Positions 13,201 to 25,200 of a stretch of DNA of 64,000 nt are shown here, one piece after another. The stretch comes from Sclerurus mexicanus. Lineage: Eukaryota; Chordata; Aves; Passeriformes; Furnariidae. The stretch spans positions 2,781,307 to 2,845,306 of the forward strand of contig VWZF01002437.1 of NCBI GenBank assembly GCA_013396755.1, given 5' to 3'. The first letter of the stretch is position 1, and each line of letters begins with the position of its first letter. Made by a program: the position numbers and the translations under genes. The notes under the pieces are model-generated. The model saw nothing but the letters and a program-made list of their open reading frames with translations, was not told the origin of the DNA and ran no database searches.

Positions 13201-16200
13201 TGTCATAGGAGAAGACACCGACAGTTGGGACTGTTCAGTCTTGAGAGAAGGCTTGGAGGGGTCTTGTCAGTGTCAGCTGACAGGAGAGAGAAAGTAAAGA
13301 AATCAAGCCAGGCTCTTCTCAGGCATGCCCAGTGAAAAGACAAGAGGCAGTGGACACAAACATAAATGCAAGAGGTTCCATTTAAAGCATAAGAGAAAAA
13401 CTCACCCTCTTTTACTTTAAGAATGATGGAATACGGCACAGGTTGTCCAGAGAGCTTGTGGAGTCTCCATCCTTGGAGAAACTCAAAATCAGGCTGTACC
13501 AGCCCTGAGCTCCAGCTCTCCCTGCTCTGAACAGTTGGAGCAGATCATCTCCAGAGGTGCCTTCTAACATCAGCTATTTGTGATTCAGTGGAATACCTTG
13601 GGTTTATATTGTTAGTACAGGAGATCAGACAGTCACAAAACTGAAACAATTAGCATGTCCAGGTATCTATTAACTCTGTTTTTCTTGGTAAAGGAAAAAG
13701 GGTTAAGAGTATCAAAGATACCAGTAATGCTTCTAAGATTCTGTGAAAGGTTCAATGCTAAACCAAGATGTCTGTCAAGGAAGGTGAGGAACCTTTCCAG
13801 GCTACCAAGAGGGGACCTCTCCCCAAAACCCACCACAACCTTTGAAATTAAGAGACTTTAGTCAGAAAATGCAGAGAAAAAGGATAACAGTTCTTTACTA
13901 CAAATATATATATGTGTATAACCAAAAGAAAAAAAAAACCCAAAAAGCAAAACGGAACAAACAGCAACACAGTAACCAAAGTTTTCATCCCAATCAATTC
14001 CCATCTGCCCCCTCGGTGCAGTTCTGTTCACAGACGGTGGCTGTGACGACCCACAGGCTCCAGCGAGGCAAATACAGGGGTAGGGAGAGGTGCTGGCTTC
14101 AAAACTCACGTGGGAGTGGCGGCCACAGGGGACAGGCTGAAACCTTTCCCATGGGCAGCATAAATGCCCTTACCATGGTGTTGGTAAGGGACAGAAAAAC
14201 AATTCCATGAAAGATTTTGAAATTAGAACGCTGTGTCATCCCATCTATCATAATGAATGTGGATATTCTCATGAAAATGGCAGCCAGTTCCTAAGAAGGA
14301 AAAAGTGAATAAATACATTTCAAATTCCAGAAATAAAAGGCAAAACCCCATGTCAGTAGCAAATGCATTATACGTGCACGTGTCGAATGCCATTAACACT
14401 TCTGATGTTTCCATCTCCAAAAGGTACAGCTGAATTATGAAAAGACAACAGAATGAACTGAGAATGAATGGAGAAAGGCAAGAGGGACAGTCAAAGTGGC
14501 TTCTACATTAGGAAAGATCAAAGGGAGTAGGTTTCTTCATCCCCAGAAGGAATGACTGTGAAGAGGAATATCATAGAAGCTTAGAAAATGATGACTATAC
14601 AGGGAAGGCAAATGGGTGTAATTTATTTCACTGTTTCTTATGGTGAATGAACTGTGGAGGACCAATGAAATTATCAGGTGGTAGTTTTAAAACAAATAAG
14701 AAGCACAACTATTTATATGACTGCTAAATTGTGGTACTTGTGTCTCAGAATATTAAGGGTGGTTAAAGTACAGATGGCTTAAAAAATTATGTATCAAGTT
14801 TTTCTTGGACTTTTTGAACGCATAGATAAAATCAATAGGCTCTCCAATTCTCTAGGTTTCATAGTGCTGGAGCCTGAGAGGGAACATAAGCCAAGTTTAA
14901 TAGCCTGCTTGCCCACACCTGTTACTGGCCTTTTGTTGGAGACAGGATGCTGGGCTAGATGGGTCTTTGGTCTGACTGGAAACATATTTTGTATTAAATT
15001 CAATTTCAACTAAATTAAGTTGATGGAAGCAAAAAAAAAAACCCAAACCAAACCCCAAGTGCTCTGCTGTTTCTAATGGCTTTGAAGTCAAATGTACACA
15101 AAAATCAAGATCAAAGACATGGAAGTTTTTGAGTTATAGCTTTCTTTTTCATTTAACTTGCTCTTTTCTTAATGCAAACTGAATGTTGGAAATGTTGTTG
15201 CTTATAAACTAGTTAAATTTCTGTGTTTGATTCAGGGTTGTTTGTAACTTCAGGCATATTATTCTAGCACATAATCTGTCCTGTATGTGCCACTACAGGA
15301 AGAATCTGCAGGGAGGTATGAAGACTTAGAAGTAAGCTTTGATTAAAAAAAAAAAAAAGGGGGTAACACTAGCTCTGCAGGCATTATGATCAGCACAAGC
15401 CATAATCAGTTCTATGATAGTTTTGAGGAACAATGTTACTTCCCAGCAATCACAGAATGGCAGATTGGGTAAGGTTGGAAGGGATAACAGTGGCGTCATG
15501 TGATCTGACCTCCCTGCTCAAGCAGGGCCATCCTAGAGCATGTTGCATGGGATTGTGTCCAGATGGTTCTCAAATATCTCTGGAGAGAGAGACTCCACAA
15601 CCTCTCTGGGCAGTCTGTTCCAGTGCACTATCACCTGTACAGTAAAGAAGTTCTTTCTCAGTCGCTGATTTGCTTAGGCCTCTGACTGCTTAAGCATACA
15701 TTGATTTCAGTGGCTATTTTTACTGTGTTTTCGGCACAAAACTGCTTCTAAGAGGAAAGTGCCTATTGAATATTTCAGTCAGTGATAGTGAATCTAATGT
15801 CTATAGAAATGGATAGACATTAGACGAATTTCACTCTGCTCATGTGCCAACCTGTCATTAAATCACAGGAATTATCATTGAATTGTGGTTTCTGCAATTA
15901 ATTGTGAACATGAGATGCAGTGAAAATGGAGCAATGTAGGAGTGACTTTGGTATTAGATCAATGTGCATAGCTGAGATTTAAAACTCCTATTTCGTCTTT
16001 CATTTCTTATTGAACTTCATCTGAAACCAATATTTGTGTTTATTTTTCTCTGGAGGACTAGCAGCTTTTACTAAAAATTGGAGTTTTATCCCATCACCAA
16101 GTATTTGACCAGCAGAGATACATGTGTGCTTAAATAATAGCACTTACCTGAAGCATCATGTTTGGTCCGTGCAAAGACCCAAATGTGCAGAAGTAGAGAA

Positions 16201-19200
16201 CTGTGAAAGTGGCTAAAGGGACTTTCAGTCACCTCTTAATTCTTGCGTATTCCTCTCGTTTGGGCAGAATGTATGAGTGTTGCTGTGATAAGCTGACCTT
16301 TTTTGCCTCCTTACAACCCAAAAAGAAAATTGCTATAAAGAATTCTGTCATTTTAGGCCCATCATTAAGACATAACTTGCACCAGTATGCTTTTACTTGA
16401 TTTAATTCTTGTTACTGAGTCATTATTAAGCAAAATGACTTATAGTCCAGTAAGCTGATTACATTTTCTTCAGAAGGGAGCTTTGTTCCATGACTTGGCC
16501 CATGCCTCCAGTTTGTCACATCAAGCATGATGTTGGACAGGGTCTTCAGATTTTCAGACCTGATTGAAGCTAGGTAGACCAGTTAAGCACATTAGGCAGG
16601 CAACTTCTTAGTGAAATTTGTATGTTGACCTTGCTGCCTGCTAGATTGTGTGATCTGACTCCTGGAAGGTGTTGAAATTAATTAGATTTAAAAACCTACT
16701 TAAATTTGAATTTTGAAGTCTGTGTACCAGTATCATATTTTGTCTTATTTTTGATAAGGGGAGGGAGAAGAAATAAAGCCTCCTCTTTGTTCGTTTTTCT
16801 TCTAGCACACTCATTCTTTTTTTAAAGATTTTCTCTATACAATTTATTTGCTTGACAGACAGTTTTTTTCTGAAGTAAAAGAAATAATTGACATTTGTAA
16901 TTATATACGGTATAAGTACACATTGTAAAAATATTTTAAAATAATTTGTATGATTAATCTGCTATATTTTAAACACATGGATTTTGAGAGACTGCATGAC
17001 TCCAACATCTATTAGTTTTTATGTTTAACACAGATACTGTATAGGCCTGAAGTGTAAGGACAGAAGACAGTTTTTCCACACTAAAAAATTACTTTAAATC
17101 CAAAGCTTAAAACTTTTTAATGGGCAGAATTTTCAGAGATTCTTGGGTCTTTTTGAGGAATGAAAGCATTTTTTAGAATATTCCCTTGTTCAAGTGATGT
17201 TAGTACTAAGAAGTCTATTAAGAGGGTAAAAACTGTCTGATTTGTTGGAAGATTTCTTTCCGTATGAGAGAACTCAGAAATGGAAATGAACACTGTATCA
17301 TTTCTGGCTGGGTGAGCAGGGATTATATCTTGGAAATACTTCAGCTAGTGCGAGGTCATGGTGAGCTGGTGAACTGAGTTGACAAAGGCAAAAGAAATGT
17401 TCTTTTTTTTTTTTTTAAGCAACCACAAAATGGTATTGCCACAGAGTAGCTAAATCCTCTTCCTCATACAACACCTGACTTCATGATCTGTGTGTACAGC
17501 TGCTCAAAAGAAACTTCTCATGTCTGGTTCCAAAGCTGCAGAATGCTCTTACATGTGTAACAAGTACTTAGTTTGTTACCTTGAAGACTTTCTAGATTTG
17601 CAGGGAAGTGTCAGGGTTTTCCTGCATGGAATGGAATCTTGATTATATTTATTTGGAAGTCAATTATTCTTTCTTATTTTTTAACAATGTCTCTAACTTA
17701 AAAAAATGGATTTCTCCAAGTAAATAGTGACTAGTTAATATTTCTAATTCAGTCTAGATATCAAACAAGATTGGTTTTTTAATGAAATGTGGGTGTCTGC
17801 TGCAGCACACAGGAAGACTCAGTATAAATCAAACTTTTCCTTCCTTTTTTTTTCGTTTGTTTGTAGTTTGATCCTTTATTGATTGAAAGCAAAACACCAG
17901 CAACAGTTGTGCTAATGCTTAGTTCTCCTGAAACAGAAGTTTTGGCCAAAGCATGTGATGCTCTGTATAAATTTGCATCAAAAGGTTAGTATTTTTGCAA
18001 TGAACTTTGTTTTGCACTGCTTAGATTTTGGTAGTAGTTCACAATTTTCTAGTTTTGGGGGGTTTCTGAAATATCTATCTAACCCATCTTTGCAGTTATA
18101 AAGTAGCTTGCATGAAGGAAATTTTTGTATTTTTGTTGTAGAACTTTATATTCAATGTTGAATAGAGCTTGTTTTAAATATAGTGTAGATCTCTTTTTTT
18201 TTTATGAGAAACAGACCTGCAATTGGGAAAGAATTCTTTTTTTTCATGTTACAGTGTGAAACTTCTGTACCAGTGTAGTTATTTTAAGGTTCAGTTTTCA
18301 ATGAAAATAACTTTTTAGCTTGTTTCTGTTTTTTTTGCATAAAGTTGTTGTGTCAGTATTTCTGTGACAGGTGATTTATTGGAGATTGCTCAGCCTCCTT
18401 TATCAAGCTTATTCCTGTATGTGTGGGGAATCTAACAAGCCTCCAAGATTCCAAATCTTCCAAAGGTCCCTGCATAATTAATAGCTAAAGATCATGTCCA
18501 AGTGACCAAGGAGACAAACAACTGTATAACAAAAGTTCAACTTTATGTAGCACATAATTTCCTAAGTTGTCTCTGACTTACTCCATGCCAATCACTCAAA
18601 TTGGTATACGCTGGTAGTATTCTTGCCCTGATTAATCTGGTTTAATTTTAATTTCCATTTAATTTACATTTTCTTTTAAAAATTAGGGGTTTATATGCTG
18701 GTTGTTATACTGATGGCAATTACCAAGACTGCTGAAATTGTGAGAGAAATGCTGAAGACTTTGACAGCTGGCTAGGGGTCTCTGGGTTCTGAAAGATGTT
18801 TAGGTTCGGCTTAATATGGCAAGCTTGGTTGAGGGCGTGCAATCACGCTTTAAATATGTGAAGAGAGAATGGAGACTGTTGGGGGACAGCTATGAACCAT
18901 AAACTCTTGCTGGCTCCTTCCCTGCTGTCCACAGTAAAATATATCACACTGCACGACAGAGGACAGATGCTTATTTTTTTATGTTTCTACTATATGAATA
19001 ATCCTTTAAATCATTAATGTAGATATTCCTGCAATCTTCCAGAAGACTCAACTGTAACTTTGCAGTGTGGCACAAGAGAAGGTGTTTTCAGTTAATTAAT
19101 TGCAGTTATTCTATTTTTTTGAGTGTTGCTAGTAAATTTAGTCCCATACCTCAATAAAAAATACCTTGTATTTTAATTATGTCGAGAATGAGCATGGTTC

Positions 19201-22200
19201 TTCAATTTCCTCTTACAGTGTTCACTTGTAGCCAGAAAGAACAGGCATGGTTCATTAGAAAATGAATTATAAAGCTGTTGTGGGAAGTGAGAACAGAAGT
19301 AAGATTGGGATTTTGTTTCTTGGGGTTTTGTGTTATGTTTTGAGTGAGCAGGAATGGGAGGCTATAATCACTCAGAACACCTCTGTTCTTTGCATGTCCA
19401 GCACCTATTGAGCTACAAAGGGCTCCATTCTCATGTGGCAGAAATCTCACTTAGGATTTAATGGTCCAAATCCTCGTAGTTGCTTCCGTTGAGGAATAGT
19501 AAAGATTCACTGAATTAATTAACTGTTATTTTGAGGAAAATTAAATTGGGAGGCAAGAAAAGAGGAAGATAAAATGAAGTTCTTAATGCTACTGAATTAA
19601 ATGAGATTCCTAATGATACTGTTCACCTGTGCTTCGCTAAATAGAAAGCTGTCCTTTGTATTACCACTGCAGTCTCTAAAAAATGAGGTGTGTCCAATAA
19701 ACAGAAGTATCCTTTGCTCTACAAATGTGAATTAATCTTAGATACTACTAATCCTTGAAAGCATTTGACACATACTCATTTGAGGTATAGATTAGATGAT
19801 CTCCCAAGGTCCTGTCAGGCCTTTGTTTTTTGATTCTACTGTCCAATAAAGGTAGCTGGTTTACTTTGATACATTAGAACTGTGAGGTTGTTGCATTTTT
19901 CTTGGGCTTTTAACCCAGTTCCTCTTCAGGTGATGAAAACAAAGTGACACTTCTTGGTCTTGGAGCATTGGAACATCTGTATAAACTCATCTCACATGAA
20001 GATCCCACTGTACGCAGAAATGCCATCATGGTATTTGGCATCATGGCTTCCAATCGTAAGAGTCTCAATTTTTAAGTGTTTTTCAGTGTGTGGTCATCAA
20101 AACAAAGAGTTGACCCATGTGAAAAAAATCCTATATTAATGGCCCAGAATAAAGAGTAAGTGATGTAAGGTTGAGTTGCAGTGGCTGTTATTTTTGCAGC
20201 GCATTATAGACCTATATTTAATTAGTTATTAATTAGGTCTTATTTTGATGGATGTTCTACTCAATTGTCTTCCATTGTGGTGTCCCAAGCACTCTCTTTT
20301 CATCAACTGCTACCTGCTTTTCATGCTGCAGTCAACCTTATGGTCTTTACCTTCCTTTCAACTCAGCATTAGCATATAGTCCAGGCTACTGCACAAACAT
20401 GGATTTGAATGAACAAAGATCTTCCATTTATATTCACATCTTAATTGTTTTTTATTTAAAAGTAAATTAAATTCAGACCTTTTTTCTTACATTTCAACAC
20501 TGTAATGTGTTGACAATAACAACACTGCCCTGTAAGATCGCATGAAGTCAGTTCCAATGAATGTTATTTGATTTTTCTATCCAGTGGTTGTGGTTTTGCT
20601 AGTTTGCCATTGACAACAATAAAAATGCATTCTGAAAGTCTTCCCTGTGATTTTAATAAGACCTCTGTAATTCATGTTTTCCATTTGCAGTGTGGGCTGG
20701 CATTAGCATAAAATTGCAAAGTGATGGCTTGAAAACTAAATAACAGAAAAATTGCTTTTAGTTCTATAATTTTAACAACAAATAATTTTAACTGTTGGGA
20801 TATGACTTCTTTGGCAACTAAAACTGCAATATTTAATCACAGCCTGCTAGATACAAGTATGTTGAGTAAAGTTTCAATGAAATAGTAAGGAAATTCATAT
20901 ATATCAAATGTTAAAGAATTTCATCTGGTACTTGAAAGTCTCTTCTATTTTTTCTGGGCCCATTATGATCTTGCTATAACTTCAGTTGCATGTCTTTCCC
21001 AGCCAGATCTGTTTGTTACTCAGGGGGTAACCATAAATACCTCTGTTTGGAGAAAATTCTGTTCTTTACTCAGCCAGCATTGCCCAACGAAAGACTTCAT
21101 ATTTGCATTTATTTCTTTGTAGATGATGTCAAGAAGTTACTGAGGGAACTGGATGTCACAAATCCACTTATATCACAGCTGGCACCAGAAGGTACCTTGC
21201 AGGGTTCATTCCTTGTGCAAAAGTACAGTCAGAAATAATTCACGATTGCCATTTGAACAGACAATTTAATAAAATCTTCCCTGTAGCTTATGATTTGTCC
21301 TACTACATGCTAAAGAGGTAAATGCTTTTATAGGAGTAGCTCTGTTACTCACTGAGTAGTGGTTTATGTTGTACAGATGGAGCAACATGTTTATGGATGC
21401 ATCAGGTATGATGAACAGCTATTATTTATTGACTTCAAATAATATTTTAAACCACTGCATTACTGAATATATTCTGCGTTGAATAAAACTTGATTAAATT
21501 ATTTCCTTTTTTTACTCATAGAAAATGTAGTTATCCATGAGTTTGCTACTCTCTGTCTAGCACATATGGCTGTTGAATATACTACTAAAGTAAAAATATT
21601 TGAGCAAGGTGGATTAGAACCACTTATCAGACTGCTAGGTAGCCCTGATCCTGACGTTCAGAAGAATTCACTGGAATGCATCTACCTTCTGGTACAGGTA
21701 AAGTTTCCTGTTGTTTATTGCTATAAATTACAGAGGCATGCAAACACTTCCCCCCCAACCCCTGGCATCTTCCATGGGGTTAATAATTTCAAAATATTTG
21801 TTTCCTTTACTCCCCAATATCCATCAATGTATTTGAAACATCACACCCAAGTCCTTGAATGTTAAATTAGTTACGAATGTAGCTGATTTGACTCTTACTT
21901 CTGTTGAACTTAATGCAGTTATCTGTGGTGCACTGCAATATGTGTAATCAAAATGAGATTTAGATTTTTTAAATTAAATAATGATTCATTTACTTAGTTG
22001 GAAAATGTTAATTGTGGTAATGAGAGTCATAATCTATCTATTCAAAAGGTTGGAATAATCCTGTAAATTAAAGAACTACCAATTGCATTGTGTCTTGTTT
22101 TGACCAGCAAGTCCATAGCACAATTTTGAACATCTCTTTAATGATAGGTGAATGCTGTCAGCAGCTACTTTCCATACTGGGAGGAATAGATTTGCTATTG

Positions 22201-25200
22201 GCTACTTTCACACTCAGCACTAATGTCATCCATATGCTGCTTAGCAAAAGAATGGTGCATTTGTTTGGCAGTTCTCTTCCATGGCTTAAGCGAATCAATT
22301 CAATAATGAATTCAGTTTATAACTCTATCTCTTTTGGGGCATCAGAGCATGTCTATTCAGAATCACATTTTACTCTTTCTCCTTTTTGACTATCTCGCTG
22401 TCTTTGTTGCAGGGTATATCTGGATAACTGCACCTGGTCCTTGCTTATATTGATAAGGATAATTGCATGCTGCACATGTGCAATAAGCTATTTAAAAGCA
22501 AATTGTAATTTATTTATTTTCTATTTCAATATAATCAACTACTGCCTTTTTATTAGCTGCACATTTGCTGTTTAAAGTTGAAATTTTAAATTAAATATAA
22601 TTACTAAAACAAAAGATGATATAACCAGGCAACCACAGTTGCATGCAAAAAACTATTTTCTACCCACTGAGGTAAACAAAAATGGTGAAACTGAATTTAA
22701 AAAACTTTCTCAAAGAAACATTTATGTTGAGACAAACATGGCGAAACCAAGAGTAAATAGGCTTTCTTAGACAGAACTAGATTCTGTAGTGTGCATTTCA
22801 GTCTTGGAAAAAACCCTAGAATTTAAGGTTCATGGGGCTTGATTATATTCAGTTTGATTCTTAGCTCAGAAGAAAGAAATCTTCCGAACTGGAAGCTCTG
22901 GAGTATTGACTAATTTTTTTATGTCTGAAATCAGACTTCTGGTGTTCTTTCTGTAAAGTCAGGAATTGATGTATTGTTATATTCTCTATCACTAACATTC
23001 TTTGTTGAATATTTTACTACAGGATTTTCAAAACTATGCTGCAGTTTGTGAACTGAATGTAATTCCACCCTTGCTGAAACTGCTGGAATCCGAATACCCA
23101 GTTATTCAGTTGTTAGCCCTTCAAACCTTAGAAGTAATTAGCAAAGACAGAGAAACCAGGATAATACTGGGAGAAAATAATGGATTAGATTGCCTGCTGA
23201 AGATCCTGGAAACCAATGTACAGTTTACTTGCCTCAAAAGCTTTTGTTCTTGCTACTAATATTTGTATGACTAATGAGAAATGCTCCTTATGTTATGGCA
23301 CAGTTGAGATGAGAAGAAAGAGCTCCTTACTTGGAGTGAACTATGATAGAAATAAGATAAGCTAGGATACCTAGCTCACTAATAAAGGAAGCAAAGGGAT
23401 TCACCAAAACATTTGTATTTGGTTTATTGCTCATAGTAATACTGGTTTGCGTTTACTGTCCATTTCTGAAACTGTTGTAAATATTGGGAAAATTCACCAT
23501 ATAGCTTTTGATGGGATGTTTTCTCAAAAATTTTTATTAATTAGAACTCTGGTGCTGGTTCCTAGTTTGAACACTGATCCTTTTTTCCTGAATTTACTTT
23601 GGTATCAATAGCCTTAAACATAATTTCCTACCTTGGAAATGTCCTTGTTTATGTTATTATGAGACTCAGTTTAGTGCTTCTTGAGTTCAAGTGTCACCAT
23701 GGGACATAGTGCATAGAGAAATTTGTGAAGTTTATGAAATTTTAGGATGACAGGTCCATTCTGAGTGCCTGTCTAACCTTCTTTGATGTAAATGAGAAAC
23801 ATCTGGAGGTTTTACTGTTTTTGATAAATTGTGTTGCGTCCTAAGGGATCCTCAAATAAATTAGATGACAATATGAATATGAAAATATGTACTTTGTAGT
23901 ATGAATAAGCTGGCCAAAAGAAATTTATGACAGTTCTCCTACAAACTTAAAAGCCAGAGATATTTTAATGCTCATTTGGAGGTTATTTGTTTGTGGTTTT
24001 TTTCTTTATTAGGAACTCAGTGACCTACATGTTGAAACTCTTGCTGTGTTGGGAAATTGTCTTGAAGATGTGCATACTCTGCAACTGATGCAGCAGACAG
24101 GAGGCCTTAAGAAACTACTTGCACTTTTAGGAACCTCTACTGTTCCCGATATTCAGAAGAACGCAGCAAAGGCAATTACCAAAGCAGCTTATGACTGTAT
24201 GTGATCTTTCAATAATCCATGGATTGAATTTGTTCATGAATTTTTATCCAGAATCAGGTTGTCTTTTGCCTTACCTGGTTGAGGGCAGTATTTGTGCTGC
24301 AGAAAACACTATCAAAAATTAATTACAGGGATGTGTCTTGTCAATCAGAGCAGCAGTTGGATGCTGAGATATATATATATATATATATATGAAAATGTTA
24401 AGATTTTGCCTCAGTTTATTTTTAAATGTTATATATTTTCTCAAAATGCTGCCCTCAGAGAAAAATGGAACTCTGAAATTACGATCTTTGTCGTTTGTTT
24501 AGTGATGCCAGGTAACAGCCACCTCAAGCCACCTTTGCTGTTTCTCACCACTATCAACTAAGACTTCATCTCAAGCTGACTTCCTTTTGTATTCAACTGC
24601 TCATCTAAATGTCAGGCAATTTCAAATACAAATTTCTTTAACAGGGGCATGAAAGGAAACCTTTGCAGATTAATATTCCCAGGGGAGTTAAATAGTTTCA
24701 TTGTAATCTTTTTATAATTATTCATCCTATAGTTCTTTTTAATGTACTTTTCTTTAATTCACCAAGGAATTGTGAATTAGGCAGAACATGCTCATCATTT
24801 TTGCCCACAAGGATGCTCTTTTAATCAAGCTACATTTGAAATTCCTTCCATATATTGGCTTCTGACTTGCAACATGTGCCAGGTAGTGTTGTGTAACAGA
24901 ATACAATGTAACTAATAACATATTTCTGTCTATAGAAGATTTTAATTCTGTCAAGGGATTTTTATGACAGTAACTGACAGTAGGGCTTAAATATTTCATT
25001 CATATTTTTGGCACTTTGTGGTTGAATCATGGCTTTAATTTATGTGTATTTTAAAAATACGTTATTTAATTTAATACATGGTTAAAATAATCTCTCCTTT
25101 CTACCATATGTCAGACCTCTTTTCTTCTTTCCCCATGCTATCTTTCCAATTCTTTTCTCATCTTGCTTAGTTTGACATCCTGAATATTTGTAATTACTTG

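Larger units (their letters stand above)
10205..17866 (+). other. ARMC3: ARMC3 intron 1, repeat-bearing
   Basis: 7.7 kb. It contains a CR1 with reverse-transcriptase remnants (about 12620-13590), an LTR-like block (about 13620-14205), an old CR1-type tail (about 14850-14990) and a reverse CR1 end (15449-15662). The flanks 10205-12600 and 15663-17866 show nothing recognisable apart from a short inverted repeat at 15793-15824 and A/T homopolymer runs. Confidence 0.8.

Noticed and set aside
13842..14210. 122-codon open frame starting in an A-rich stretch
   Set aside because: It is low-complexity Lys/Gln/Asn sequence from poly-A-like DNA and the LTR-like block, not a plausible protein.
15433..15645. 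70-codon open frame
   Set aside because: Reads through a reverse-oriented CR1 fragment.
22090..22389. 99-codon open frame in intron 5
   Set aside because: No family resemblance, lies wholly inside a well-supported intron, and the flanking exons already join in phase.
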